Positions 9,637 to 18,796 of a stretch of 64,000 nt of DNA are shown here, in pieces. A program made the translations under genes and the position numbers. Below the pieces are notes generated by a model that saw only the letters and a program-made list of their open reading frames with translations, was not told the origin of the DNA and searched no databases. How positions within the stretch are numbered: position 1 is the stretch's first letter; every line of letters begins with the position of its first letter. The stretch comes from Alphaproteobacteria bacterium. GTDB lineage: Bacteria > Pseudomonadota > Alphaproteobacteria > Micropepsales > Micropepsaceae. The stretch is from NCBI GenBank assembly GCA_021324545.1, contig JAJPIX010000011.1:58463-122462 (forward strand), given 5' to 3'.

Positions 9637-10371
9637 ATGATCTACACCCTGCTGCCGCTTGCGTTGATGGTCTTCTGCATCGTTCATGCGTGGCGCAACG
9701 GCTACATCATGCCGTGGATTTTTGTCCTGATCTTTCTGCCGCTGCTGGGCTCGCTCATCTATCTTGGCGTCATCGTGATGCCGGAATGGCTGCACAGCCC
9801 GCGTGCGCAGCGCCTTCGCGCAGGCGCCGCACGCGCCGTTGATCCGCACAGGGACTTTCGCGCCGCGCAGCGCGACGTGGAAATGGTGGGCTCCATCGAC
9901 GCCAAGCGCGCGCTGGCCGAGCATCTCATCCAGCGGGGCGACTTCGCCGAAGCGATTGCGCTTTATCGCGGCGCCCTGACTGGCCAGTTCAGGGACGACC
10001 CGGCGCTGCTTCTCGGCCTGGCCCGCGCGCAATTCTTTTCCGGCGACGGTGCGGGCGCACAGGCCACGTTGGATGCCCTGCAGGCCGCCGACCCGAATTT
10101 TATCTCACAGGAGGCGCACCTCATCTATGCGCGTTCGCTCGAGTTGCAGGGCAAGAATGACGAAGCAGCCGCCGAATATGCGCGGCTGGTGCCCTATTTT
10201 TCCGGCGAGGAGGCGCGCGCCCGCTACGGACAGCTGCTCGACCGGCTCGGCCGCCGCGACGAGGCTCGCGCCCTGTTCGGGCAGATCCTGAAAAATCTGG
10301 ACGGGGCGCCGCGGCGCTATCGCCAGGCACAGGCCGAATGGGGCAACATCGCCAGGGCGGGCTTGCGCTGA
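9637..10371 (+). CDS. Membrane-anchored tetratricopeptide-repeat protein
   Basis: No precise function is recognised. The 244-residue protein begins with two membrane helices (about 2-18 and 25-47; WIFVLIFLPLLGSLIYLGVI), resembling the short hydrophobic module seen at the start of cardiolipin-synthase-like proteins. The rest is alpha-helical with TPR-like repeats, e.g. AEHLIQRGDFAEAIALYRG and AQFFSGDGAGAQATLDAL. The helical part should face the cytoplasm and act as a protein-binding scaffold. It lies 55 nt after holC and is nearly contiguous with the permease gene that follows, so the two may share a transcript. An AGAGG sequence precedes the ATG. Confidence 0.75.
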   Translation: MIYTLLPLALMVFCIVHAWRNGYIMPWIFVLIFLPLLGSLIYLGVIVMPEWLHSPRAQRLRAGAARAVDPHRDFRAAQRDVEMVGSIDAKRALAEHLIQRGDFAEAIALYRGALTGQFRDDPALLLGLARAQFFSGDGAGAQATLDALQAADPNFISQEAHLIYARSLELQGKNDEAAAEYARLVPYFSGEEARARYGQLLDRLGRRDEARALFGQILKNLDGAPRRYRQAQAEWGNIARAGLR

Positions 10372-10381
10372 GGTGAACGAA

Positions 10382-11728
10382 ATGTCTGCGACCGACTCTC
10401 CCGCAAGCGGGCGCGGGCATCTGCTTCGCGTGCTGGGCCTTTCCTTCGGCATCGCCGTCGCCATTGGCGGCATGATCGGCGCAGGCATCCTGCGCACACC
10501 CTCGCTGATCGCGGGCCTTGTCCCCGAAGCGGGGCTGATCATCACCCTATGGGTCCTTGGCGCCGTCCAAACGCTTCTGGAAGCCAACATCGTGGCGGAG
10601 CTCGCCACCTCGCTGCCAAAGGCCGGCGGGTTTTACGTCTATGCGCACCGGGCCTTCGGCGATCTGGGTGGGCTGGTCGTAGGCTGGACGATCTGGATTG
10701 CCAGGCTTGCTTCAACGGCGGCTCTTTCCGTTGCGTTCGCGGATTTCTTCGCGCTGCTTTCGGCGCCAGCCGGCCACTACAAGGCTGCGGTCGCCGTTGC
10801 CATGCAGCTTGCACTGTTCCTGTTCAACATCATCGGTGTCCGCCAGGGAAGCGGCCTGCAGCAGGCAACGAGCTTCGCCAAGGCGCTGGCGCTGCTCGCC
10901 TTTTGCGTTGCGGCCGTGGCTGTCGCGGCCTCGCTGCGCGCATCGCCGCCGACCGTGGTGCCACACGTGCCTGCAACGATCACGGCATTTGGCATGATTG
11001 GCGCCTATCAGCTCATCATTGGCGCCTATAGCGGCTGGTATGAGCCTGTGTTCTTCGCGGAAGAAAATGTGGACCCGGGGCGCAGCCTGCCGCGTGCCAT
11101 GGCATTCAGCATACTTCTGACCGCCGCGCTCTACATCGCCGTAAACGGCGTTCTGCTTTATGCGCTGGGCGTGCGCGGCATTACGGGCAATGCGTTGCCC
11201 TACACTATCGTGCTCGACCGGGCGGGCGGGGCGCTGCCTGCGCTACTGTTCGCGGCCGGAGCCATGATTGTGGTGGCAAGTTGTGCCAATGCCGGGATCA
11301 TGGTGGCTCCGCGCGTGCTGCTGGCGCTGTCGCGCGACAGGTTGCTGCCTGCCATGTTCCAGAACATCAACAGGGGCGGCAGCCCATGGGTTGCTTTCCT
11401 GCTCACGGCGTGCGGAAGCGTTGCGCTCGCGCTCAGCGGCTCGTTTGCATTGCTGTTCGGGCTGATTGCGACGTTGCAGTCGGCGGCCTTTGTGCTGGTG
11501 ATCGGCTCGGTGTTCGTGCTGCGAAAGAAGGAGCCGGCGCTTGCCCGCCCGTGGCGCGTGAAAGGCTACCCGTGGCTGGCCGCGCTCGTTTTCGCCATCG
11601 ATTTCGTGCTGCTTATTCTGTTTCTGAGCTCCAACTGGCTGGGTGGGCTTTATGCAGCGATCCTGTGGGCAGCCTGCGTGCCGTTTGCGATGGTGGCGCG
11701 CCGGGCACGCGCGCAGGCCTCGCCCTAG
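10382..11728 (+). CDS. APC-superfamily amino acid permease
   Basis: This is a 448-residue polytopic inner-membrane transporter of the amino acid-polyamine-organocation superfamily, with about 12 predicted helices. The first helix contains the family motif IGGMIGAGILRTPSLIAG (about residues 22-40), whose unwound glycines bind the substrate backbone. The ATG at 10382 is preceded at a suitable distance by GAGGTGA; an in-frame GTG at 10373 is possible but less likely. The substrate cannot be read from sequence. It converges with the ABC-F gene, with their ends overlapping by 4 nt (11725-11728). Confidence 0.9.
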   Translation: MSATDSPASGRGHLLRVLGLSFGIAVAIGGMIGAGILRTPSLIAGLVPEAGLIITLWVLGAVQTLLEANIVAELATSLPKAGGFYVYAHRAFGDLGGLVVGWTIWIARLASTAALSVAFADFFALLSAPAGHYKAAVAVAMQLALFLFNIIGVRQGSGLQQATSFAKALALLAFCVAAVAVAASLRASPPTVVPHVPATITAFGMIGAYQLIIGAYSGWYEPVFFAEENVDPGRSLPRAMAFSILLTAALYIAVNGVLLYALGVRGITGNALPYTIVLDRAGGALPALLFAAGAMIVVASCANAGIMVAPRVLLALSRDRLLPAMFQNINRGGSPWVAFLLTACGSVALALSGSFALLFGLIATLQSAAFVLVIGSVFVLRKKEPALARPWRVKGYPWLAALVFAIDFVLLILFLSSNWLGGLYAAILWAACVPFAMVARRARAQASP

Positions 11729-13602
11729 ACGGTTTCCCGCATCGCCTGTTCGTAGTCTTCGTTCGCGGCGAGCCAGCGTGCTTCCGCCGCTTCCAGCCGC
11801 CGCAGCGCGTCTGCGCGCTTCTTCGACACGGATGCTCCCTTGGCCGGGTCTTGCGCGAAGATCAGCGGATCGGAAAGCGCCTTGTCGTATTTGGCGATTT
11901 CGCGGTTCAGTTCGGCAATCTGGGCCTCAGCGACTTCAACCTTTTCCTTCAACGGCTTCAGCTGATGCCGACGTTCGGCCGCCGCACGGCGTGCATCTTC
12001 CCTGGAAAGTTTCGACGGTTCGGATTTGGCCGCCGGCAGCGCTTCGCCGGACAGCAGGAAACGCCGGTAATCGTCCAGATCGCCGTCGAAGGGGCGCACG
12101 CTCCCGTCCGCCACGAGCAGCAACCGGTCCATCGTGGCCTCAATGAGCCTCCGGTCATGGCTGATGAGCACAACGGCGCCTTCGCAATCGTTCAGTGCGG
12201 TCAGTAATTCCTCGCGCGCATCGATGTCCAGATGGTTGGTGGGCTCGTCGAGGATGAGCAGGTTGGGCCGATCGAGCGTGGCGAGCGCCAGCATCAGCCG
12301 CGCGCGTTCTCCGCCGGAAAGCTGGCCCACTTTCGTCAGCGCCTTGTCGCCGGAAAGCCCCATGCCGCCAAGGCGGGTGCGCAGCTCCGTCTCGTTCATT
12401 TTCGGGCGGATATGCGCGAGCGTCTGAACCGGCGTCAGCGATCCATCCAGTTCCTCCAGCTGATGCTGCGCGAAATATCCCACGACCAGCTTTCGCGCAC
12501 GCGCGATGTTTCCACTCATCGCGGGCAGTTTGCCAGCCAGGAGTTTCGCCAAGGTTGACTTGCCGTTGCCGTTCTTGCCCAGAAGCGCAATGCGGTCATC
12601 CGGATCGAAGCGCAGCGAAAGTTGCGACAGCACAGATCGCCCGTCATAGCCCACCGAAACATTGTCCAGTGTCAGCAGCGGGGGGCTTGCGCTTTCTGGT
12701 TTCGGCAGCGCAATCCCGGCGATGTGCTCGTCGGGTGGAATTTCCACCGTGCTGAGCTTTTCCAGCATCTTGATGCGGCTCTGCGCCTGCCGCGCCTTGG
12801 ACGCCTTGTACCGGAAACGGTCCACGAAGGCCTGCATGTGCTTTCGCGCCGCCTCCTGCCTGCGCATGAAGGCGGCGTCATTGGCGCGGCGCATGGCGCG
12901 CGTTTCCACGAAAGTCTCGTAGTCGCCCGTGTAGAGCACCAGCTTGCCGTGCTCGAGATGCAGGATGAATTCGGCGATGTTGTCGAGCAGATCGCGGTCG
13001 TGGGAGATTACGATCACCGTGCCGCGATAGCGGCGCAGATAATCCTCCAGCCACAGAACGCCCTCGAGATCCAGATAATTGGTCGGCTCGTCCAGCAACA
13101 CAAGATCGGGTGCAGAAAACAGCATCGCCGCAAGCGCCACGCGCATGCGCCAACCGCCGGAAAATTCGCGGCACGGCCGCTGCTGGTCCCCATGGCCGAA
13201 ACCTAGCCCTGCGAGGATGGCGGCGGCGCGCGCCGGCGCCGAATAAGCATCGATTGCCTCGAGCCGTGCGTGAATGTCTGCGATGGCGTGCGGGTCGTGT
13301 TCGCGTTCAGCGCGGGCGAGGAGTTCAAGCCGCTCCTTGTGCGCCGCCAGCACCGTGTCGAGGAGCGAAACATCGCTCGACGGCGCTTCCTGCGCCACCT
13401 GGCCGATGCGCCAGCGCGCAGGCATGGTGATTTCGCCGGCATCCGGATGCAGCTCGCCCGATATCGCGCGGAACAGCGTGGATTTGCCTGCGCCGTTGCG
13501 GCCCACAAGCCCGATGCGCCTGCCAGCGGGCAGCGAGGCGCTGGCGCCTTTCAGGATGTCGCGACCGGCGATGCGGACGGTGACGTTGTCAATGACGAGC
13601 AT
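11725..13602 (-). CDS. ABC-F family ATPase (Uup/YheS type)
   Basis: This is a soluble duplicated ABC ATPase of the ABC-F family, whose members act on ribosomes or in DNA-related roles and have no membrane domain. Domain 1 has Walker A GRNGAGKST near residue 35 and FSGGWRMRVALAAM with LLDEPTNYLD. A charged linker (about 235-290) follows. Domain 2 has GKNGNGKST, LSGGERARLMLA and LILDEPTNHLD. The C-terminal tail from about 530 is a charged coiled coil (RRHQLKPLKEKVEVAEAQIA), as in Uup and YheS. At 625 residues it is full length. The exact subfamily is not certain. Confidence 0.92.
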   Translation of the reverse strand: MLVIDNVTVRIAGRDILKGASASLPAGRRIGLVGRNGAGKSTLFRAISGELHPDAGEITMPARWRIGQVAQEAPSSDVSLLDTVLAAHKERLELLARAEREHDPHAIADIHARLEAIDAYSAPARAAAILAGLGFGHGDQQRPCREFSGGWRMRVALAAMLFSAPDLVLLDEPTNYLDLEGVLWLEDYLRRYRGTVIVISHDRDLLDNIAEFILHLEHGKLVLYTGDYETFVETRAMRRANDAAFMRRQEAARKHMQAFVDRFRYKASKARQAQSRIKMLEKLSTVEIPPDEHIAGIALPKPESASPPLLTLDNVSVGYDGRSVLSQLSLRFDPDDRIALLGKNGNGKSTLAKLLAGKLPAMSGNIARARKLVVGYFAQHQLEELDGSLTPVQTLAHIRPKMNETELRTRLGGMGLSGDKALTKVGQLSGGERARLMLALATLDRPNLLILDEPTNHLDIDAREELLTALNDCEGAVVLISHDRRLIEATMDRLLLVADGSVRPFDGDLDDYRRFLLSGEALPAAKSEPSKLSREDARRAAAERRHQLKPLKEKVEVAEAQIAELNREIAKYDKALSDPLIFAQDPAKGASVSKKRADALRRLEAAEARWLAANEDYEQAMRETV

Positions 13603-13618
13603 GGCCCGGCCGGAGAGT

Positions 13619-13942
13619 CTAAAGCGCCGCCAGCAGATTGCCGCTGTCTTCGATCAGCACGACATCGTATTTGTCGATCATCGGCATGGCGATGGCTTCC
13701 AGCTCATTCTTCCACAAGGGTCCGTCGTAGAATGCGCTCTTCATCGGGTCGCGCGAGGCGAGATCAGGGAAGAAGCGCATGAAAAAGCACGTCTCTTCGT
13801 CTTCAATGCTTGGAAAGGGCCCCACGATTTTCATGCCGATTTTGTCGTGTTCCGGCATGGAACGGTTTACGAGCAGGTCCATGAAGGCTGCACGTTTGCC
13901 CGGCTTGAGCTTGTAGGTGCGCATTTCGACGATGCGGGCCAT
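13619..13942 (-). CDS. NIPSNAP-family protein
   Basis: This is a 107-residue protein with the ferredoxin-like NIPSNAP fold; the diagnostic start is IVEMRTYKLKPGKRAAF, followed by GPFPSIEDEETCFFMRFF. The biochemical role of bacterial NIPSNAP proteins is not established. I used the ATG at 13942, since residues encoded upstream of it do not resemble the family. It lies 16 nt upstream of the ABC-F gene on the same strand, so the two may be co-transcribed, and it is divergent from ndk. Confidence 0.85.
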   Translation of the reverse strand: MARIVEMRTYKLKPGKRAAFMDLLVNRSMPEHDKIGMKIVGPFPSIEDEETCFFMRFFPDLASRDPMKSAFYDGPLWKNELEAIAMPMIDKYDVVLIEDSGNLLAAL

Positions 13943-14004
13943 GGCGTTCCCCGGCTTGAAGACAGCCACACAAATAGGTGCTTGCCACGCGGCCCGCAAC
14001 CGCC

Positions 14005-14033
14005 TTGCCGCCCCTGACGCGAACTTTTATAAG
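14005..14033 (+). promoter_or_regulatory. Predicted sigma-70-type promoter of ndk
   Basis: A -35 element TTGCCG (14005-14010) is separated by 17 nt from a -10 element TATAAG (14028-14033). Transcription would start about 14040, leaving a 25-nt leader with GGGAG before the ndk ATG. This is prediction from spacing and consensus only. Confidence 0.55.
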
Positions 14034-14064
14034 GCCCGCACTTTCACAACTTTGGGAGTTCCTC

Positions 14065-14487
14065 ATGGCCGTCGAGCGTACGCTTTCCATCATAAAGCCC
14101 GATGCTACCCGCCGAAACATTACCGGCCAGATCATCGCCCGTTTCGAGAAAGCAGGCCTGCGCGTGATCGCGCAGAAACGCATGCAGCTTTCGACCGCCC
14201 AGGCCGAAGCCTTTTACAACGTGCACAAGGCGCGACCGTTCTTCAGAAGCCTGGTCGAATTCATGACAAGCGGGCCGGTGGTCGTGCAGGTGCTGGAAGG
14301 CGAGAATGCCATCGCGAAGAACCGCGAGGTGATGGGCGCGACCGACCCGGCCAAGGCGGCGCCCGGCACCATTCGCAAGGATTTCGCGGAGTCCATTGAG
14401 GCCAATTCCGTGCATGGCTCCGATGCGCCGGAAACCGCCATGCAGGAAATCCGTTTCTTCTTCAGCGAGCTTGAACTTGTGGGCTGA
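14065..14487 (+). CDS. ndk: Nucleoside diphosphate kinase
   Basis: Ndk transfers the gamma phosphate between nucleoside triphosphates and diphosphates through a phosphohistidine. The product is 140 residues, the usual size. It begins [18 protein letters not shown], with the Lys and Asp of the nucleotide site. The catalytic His is residue 117 in the signature NSVHGSDA. The ATG at 14065 has GGGAG at a good distance. It sits upstream of a short-chain dehydrogenase gene, 7 nt apart, likely in one transcript. Confidence 0.97.
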   Translation: MAVERTLSIIKPDATRRNITGQIIARFEKAGLRVIAQKRMQLSTAQAEAFYNVHKARPFFRSLVEFMTSGPVVVQVLEGENAIAKNREVMGATDPAKAAPGTIRKDFAESIEANSVHGSDAPETAMQEIRFFFSELELVG

Positions 14488-14494
14488 AGGTTCC

Positions 14495-15337
14495 ATGCGG
14501 GACAAGACGGTCGTCATCACCGGGGCCACGTCGGGCATCGGCGAGGTTGCGGCCGACCGTCTGGCCCAGAAGGGCGCGCGCATCGTTTTCGTGGCGCGCG
14601 ATCACGAACGCGGGCAGGCGACCCTCAAGCACCTGCGCGCGATTGCCGGCCACGACGAGCATGCCGTGCATTACGCCGATCTTTCGCTACTGTCCGAACA
14701 GAAGCGCGTAGCGGAAGAAATCGCCGCCCAGGAATCGCATATCGACGTGCTGATCAACAATGCGGGGGCGATCTTTACCACGCGTCAGGTGACGGCCGAC
14801 GGTCTGGAGAAGACCTTCGCCCTGAATCACCTGTCGTATTTCACGATCACGAATGTGCTGCTCGACCGGCTGAAGGCCACACCGGGGGCCCGCGTCGTGA
14901 ACACGGCGTCGGATGCGCATAAGGGGCGCCGCATCGATTTCTCAGACTTGCAGTCGGAAAAGCACTATTCGGGATTTGCGGTTTACGGCCGCAGCAAGCT
15001 GATGAACATCCTATTCACGCGCGAGCTGGCACGGCGGCTGGCCGGAACGGGCGTGACCGCGAACTGTCTGCATCCGGGGTTCGTCGCCACGCATTTTGGC
15101 GATCAGAGTGGCGGGCTTCTGTCATGGGGCATCCGCTGGGCGAAGAATTTCGCGCTAACGCCCGAACAGGGCGCGCAGACAATCATCTACCTGGCTTCCT
15201 CGCCGGAGGTGGAAGGCAAGACCGGCGGCTATTACTACCGCTGCAAGCTCGCCCAGCCCACGCGCGAAGCGCAGAACGATGCCGACGCCAAACGCCTGTG
15301 GGATGAATCCGCGAAGATCGCAGGATTGGGATTTTAG
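14495..15337 (+). CDS. Short-chain dehydrogenase/reductase, retinol-dehydrogenase-like
   Basis: This is a classical SDR of 280 residues. The dinucleotide motif TGATSGIG is at residues 9-16, NNAG is near 86, and the catalytic YxxxK appears as YGRSK near 165, with the helper Ser in NTASDAHKG. The overall pattern (LEKTFALNHLSYFTITNVLL, GRRIDFSDL) resembles the RDH11-14 group, whose bacterial members have unknown substrates. The start at 14495 is the first ATG after ndk and gives the family N-terminus. It converges with purN, with 4 nt of overlap at the ends. Confidence 0.88.
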   Translation: MRDKTVVITGATSGIGEVAADRLAQKGARIVFVARDHERGQATLKHLRAIAGHDEHAVHYADLSLLSEQKRVAEEIAAQESHIDVLINNAGAIFTTRQVTADGLEKTFALNHLSYFTITNVLLDRLKATPGARVVNTASDAHKGRRIDFSDLQSEKHYSGFAVYGRSKLMNILFTRELARRLAGTGVTANCLHPGFVATHFGDQSGGLLSWGIRWAKNFALTPEQGAQTIIYLASSPEVEGKTGGYYYRCKLAQPTREAQNDADAKRLWDESAKIAGLGF

Positions 15338-15921
15338 ACGAATGTGACTTCGCCGCTCGCCACGCGTCGCAGGCCTTCGGGGTAGAGCCTGTGCTCCTCG
15401 GCCAAAATGCGCGCGGCGAGTGTTTCTTCCGTATCGTCCGGCAGAACCGGCACTTTCGCCTGCGCGATGACCGGCCCGGAATCGAGCTCCGGCACGACGA
15501 AATGCACCGTGCAGCCCGACCTGCGTTCGCCTGCCGCCAGCACGCGCGCATGGACATTCGTGCCCTTGTAGGCGGGCAGAAGCGACGGATGGATGTTGAG
15601 AAGGCGCCCCTCCCATTGCGTCACGAACCAGTCCGAAAGTATGCGCATGAAGCCTGCCAGGCATATGATGTCGATTTTCGCCGCGCGCAGTTCCGCATCC
15701 ACCGCGCGGTCGAAAGCCTCCCGGCTTTCGAAATCCTTGTGCGAAATCACGCACGCGGGAATGCCGGCGCGGCGGGCGCGCTCAAGGCCTTCGGCACTTG
15801 CGACATTGGAGATCACCAGCGCGATCTGGGCCGGGTAGTCCGGCGCGCGCGCAGCTTCGATGAACGCCTGGAGATTGCTGCCGCGCCCGGAAATCAGAAC
15901 GGCGGTGCGCTTGCGTGGCAT
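15334..15921 (-). CDS. purN: Phosphoribosylglycinamide formyltransferase PurN
   Basis: PurN transfers the formyl group of 10-formyltetrahydrofolate to GAR, the third step of purine synthesis. The product is 195 residues. It shows the phosphate loop SGRGSNLQ near residue 12, the folate and catalytic segment NIHPSLLPAYKG (Asn and His near 105-110), and the Asp of LDSGPVI near 142. The ATG at 15921 shares its A with the purM stop (TGATG), so the genes are translationally coupled, as in most bacteria. Confidence 0.96.
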   Translation of the reverse strand: MPRKRTAVLISGRGSNLQAFIEAARAPDYPAQIALVISNVASAEGLERARRAGIPACVISHKDFESREAFDRAVDAELRAAKIDIICLAGFMRILSDWFVTQWEGRLLNIHPSLLPAYKGTNVHARVLAAGERRSGCTVHFVVPELDSGPVIAQAKVPVLPDDTEETLAARILAEEHRLYPEGLRRVASGEVTFV

Positions 15922-16997
15922 CACGATTTCAGGACGCCCGTGTAGCGCACCTTCGCTTCGCCGTCGCCCGATACAAGCATGCCGATGCGCCAGGCCTTCT
16001 CGCCCGATTCCTGGAAAGCGTCGATGACGTGACCTGCCTGTTCGGCCGCAACAACCGCAACAAGCCCGATACCGCAGTTGAAAGTGCGCAGCATTTCGCC
16101 TTCTTCGATCCGCGTGCTTTGCGAGAGCCATCCGAACACGGCATTGGGGGTCCAAGCGCCCAGATCAACCAGGGCATCGAGCCCATTCGGCAGGGCGCGC
16201 GGCAGGTTTTCGGTAATGCCGCCGCCCGTGATGTGCGCCAGGCCTTTCACGCCGCCCGTGCGGACGGCCTCCAGCGCGCCCTTAACATAAAGGCGCGTGG
16301 GGACAAGCAGCGCTTCGCCCAATGTCTTTCCCGGCATGAACGGCGCCTTCGCCTTGTAGGATAGGCCTGCGTCTTTCACGGCGCGCCGCACAAGCGAAAA
16401 ACCATTGGAATGTACGCCCGACGATGCCACTCCGATCAGCACGTCGCCGGCCGTCATCTTTTCCATCTTGGGGAGTACCGCCTCGCGCTCCACCGCGCCC
16501 ACGGCAAAGCCCGCCAGATCGAAATCGCCCCGGGCGTAGAGCCCTGGCATCTCCGCTGTCTCGCCGCCGATCAATGCGCAGCCCGATTCCTTGCAGGCGC
16601 GCGCAATGCCTTCGATGACGGCCGCGGCCTGATCCACATTCAGCTTTCCGGTGGCGTAGTAATCGAGAAAGAACAACGGCTCCGCACCCTGCACCACGAT
16701 GTCATTGACGCACATCGCCACAAGGTCCTGCCCGATCCCGGCAAAAATACCTGTTTCGATGGCGACTTTGAGCTTGGTGCCCACGCCATCGGTGCCTGAG
16801 ACCAAGATCGGGTCGTGAAATCCCGCAGCCTTGAGATCGAACAAGCCTCCGAAGCCGCCCAGATCGGCATCAGCGCCCGACCGGCGGGTTGCGCGCGCCA
16901 GCGGCGCGATGCGCTCCACCAGCGCTTCGCCGGCGTCGATGTCAACCCCGGCGTCCCGGTAGGTCAGGCTCTTGCGGGCGGGAGGCTTTTTCTTCAT
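15921..16997 (-). CDS. purM: Phosphoribosylformylglycinamidine cyclo-ligase PurM (AIR synthetase)
   Basis: PurM closes the imidazole ring of AIR using ATP, two steps after PurN in the pathway. At 358 residues it is standard length. Recognisable features are [20 protein letters not shown] at the N-terminus, [12 protein letters not shown] near 68, the nucleotide-site Asp residues in [31 protein letters not shown] near 142, and [16 protein letters not shown] near 256. It leads a two-gene purMN operon and is divergent from the DUF2066 gene. Confidence 0.97.
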   Translation of the reverse strand: MKKKPPARKSLTYRDAGVDIDAGEALVERIAPLARATRRSGADADLGGFGGLFDLKAAGFHDPILVSGTDGVGTKLKVAIETGIFAGIGQDLVAMCVNDIVVQGAEPLFFLDYYATGKLNVDQAAAVIEGIARACKESGCALIGGETAEMPGLYARGDFDLAGFAVGAVEREAVLPKMEKMTAGDVLIGVASSGVHSNGFSLVRRAVKDAGLSYKAKAPFMPGKTLGEALLVPTRLYVKGALEAVRTGGVKGLAHITGGGITENLPRALPNGLDALVDLGAWTPNAVFGWLSQSTRIEEGEMLRTFNCGIGLVAVVAAEQAGHVIDAFQESGEKAWRIGMLVSGDGEAKVRYTGVLKS

Positions 16998-17126
16998 CGC
17001 ACGGCAGCTTTAAGGGCGGACTCCCGGGCGCGCAAGCCGCCAACGGCAGGCGAAAGTGGCCGTCGGGCTGCGGCTTTCGCATCGGCATACGCGCCTTTAT
17101 ATTGGGAATGACGGGTAGGGATTTCC

Positions 17127-18212
17127 ATGCGTATTGCTTCAGCCTTTCTGGCCATTGCCTTCTGCTGCGCGGCCTTTACCGGCCACGCGGCTGCGGAAAA
17201 TGTCTTTGCGGTCAAGGGAATTCATGTGGATGCGACGGCCGCCTCGGCGACAGAGGCGCAAAACAAAGCCATCGCCAACGGCCGTAGACCGGCCTGGGCC
17301 CAGCTCTACCGCCGGCTGACACGACAACAGGATTGGGGCCGCCAGCCGCAACTCGACGACGCCACGCTGACCCGGATCCTGCGCGGCTATTCGGTGGCCA
17401 ATGAGAAGCGCTCGACCACCCGCTATGTTGCCGACATCACCTATGTCTTCAATCCCGACGCTGTCGCGAAAGTGTTGCAGGCGGCCAATATTCCCTTCAC
17501 GCAGACTGCGGGAAAAGCCGTGCTCGTGATTCCCCTTTCGCCCACCTACTCGCCCACATCGCCCTGGACTGCGGCTTGGCGCGATCCGAGCATTACGGGG
17601 CTTGTGCCTGTTGCCCTGCCCTCCGGCGATCCCATCGACAGAAGCGAGCTGGGATCGCTGGGGATTGGCACGGCAAGCTGGGCGGACGTCCAGCCGATCG
17701 CGTCCCGCGCGCGCGCGACCGAAGCCGATGTTGTGCTGGCGACGCCCAGCAACGGAAAGATCACCGTGCAGATGCGCAGGCTTGCGCCCAACGGAGCAAC
17801 GCCGGGTGGCCTGCAGGCGATGGCAACCCTGACCGTGCCGGTTCCCGCAGGGCAGGCGCCGGAGGCAGGCTGGGTCGCCGCCGCCCAGGCCGCGAACGGA
17901 ATTATCCAGAACGCCTGGAAATCCAAATTTGCCATCAATTTCAACCAGCAAGCGAGTGTTGTGGCGGGCGTGACGTTCAATTCGCTGGCCGACTGGGCCG
18001 AAATCCAGGCCAAGCTTGCAACCATTCCGACGATCACGGGCGTTACCGTGATTGCCATGGATACTGGAGCTGCGCGCCTGAACATCGCTTATGTCGGCAG
18101 CGCCGAACAACTGCGTGAGGCCCTGAACGAAGTGAACTTGGCGCTGGTCCAAAATGGCGGCGCATGGTCGCTCACGCGTGGCACGCAGGCGGCGAACGAG
18201 AGCGCTCAGTGA
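17127..18212 (+). CDS. DUF2066-domain exported protein
   Basis: This is a 361-residue protein with a clear signal peptide (MRIASAFLAIAFCCAAFTGHAAA) and the pattern of DUF2066 proteins. The conserved piece AQNKAIANGRRPAWAQLYRR is at about 49-68 and YVADITYVFNPDAVAKVLQ is near 100. The function of this family is unknown; the protein should be periplasmic. GGGTAGGGA precedes the ATG. Its stop overlaps the GTG start of the phosphatidyltransferase gene (GTGA), and DUF2066-transferase-hdaA-ppk looks like one operon. Confidence 0.85.
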   Translation: MRIASAFLAIAFCCAAFTGHAAAENVFAVKGIHVDATAASATEAQNKAIANGRRPAWAQLYRRLTRQQDWGRQPQLDDATLTRILRGYSVANEKRSTTRYVADITYVFNPDAVAKVLQAANIPFTQTAGKAVLVIPLSPTYSPTSPWTAAWRDPSITGLVPVALPSGDPIDRSELGSLGIGTASWADVQPIASRARATEADVVLATPSNGKITVQMRRLAPNGATPGGLQAMATLTVPVPAGQAPEAGWVAAAQAANGIIQNAWKSKFAINFNQQASVVAGVTFNSLADWAEIQAKLATIPTITGVTVIAMDTGAARLNIAYVGSAEQLREALNEVNLALVQNGGAWSLTRGTQAANESAQ

Positions 18213-18772
18213 GCAACACATTTCGCCAGTTTCCGAACATTCTCACGGGATTGAGGCTTCTGGCCGCTCCGCTGCTCGCGGCGCTGTTGCTGGACGGCCG
18301 GCCCACGGCCGCGCTGTGCGTGTTCGCCTTCGCCGCGGCCAGCGATGTGGCCGATGGATATCTCGCCAAGCACTATGGGCTTGCCACGCGCACCGGACGT
18401 TATCTCGACCCTGCGGCCGACAAAATTCTGATGCTACTTTCCTACATCGCGCTCACGGTGCTTCACGATGCGCCCCTGTGGCTGACGGCGCTCGTGATCG
18501 GACGCGACGTGATGATCGTCTGCGGCATCCTTTTGGCGCGCGTTCTGGAATTGCCGCTGCGCATCGCGCCGCTGCCGATCGGCAAAGCAAGCACCGCCGC
18601 ACAGGTGGCCTATGTCGGAATCGTGGTCGTGATGCTCGCCTTCGGCATCGACGCGCCGCGCCTTGCGCGGGCCGCCGAGCTTGGCGTTGGCGCGCTGACG
18701 CTTGCATCCGGCGCAAGCTATGCCGTGCTGTGGTTTCAGGCGCTGGCGCGCCGTTCGCGCCGCGTTGCCTGA
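18209..18772 (+). CDS. CDP-alcohol phosphatidyltransferase family protein (PgsA-like)
   Basis: This is a 187-residue integral membrane enzyme of the CDP-alcohol phosphotransferase family, which joins CDP-diacylglycerol to an alcohol such as glycerol 3-phosphate. The motif D-x2-DG-x2-AR-x8-G-x3-D-x3-D is present at about residues 48-71 (SDVADGYLAK through GRYLDPAADK) with all four Asp residues, but Lys replaces the usual Arg. The start is a GTG overlapping the preceding stop. The alcohol substrate is not readable from sequence, and a second, canonical pgsA elsewhere in the genome is likely. Confidence 0.85.
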   Translation: MSNTFRQFPNILTGLRLLAAPLLAALLLDGRPTAALCVFAFAAASDVADGYLAKHYGLATRTGRYLDPAADKILMLLSYIALTVLHDAPLWLTALVIGRDVMIVCGILLARVLELPLRIAPLPIGKASTAAQVAYVGIVVVMLAFGIDAPRLARAAELGVGALTLASGASYAVLWFQALARRSRRVA

Positions 18773-18796
18773 AACAAATCGATTGCGAGGAACGCA

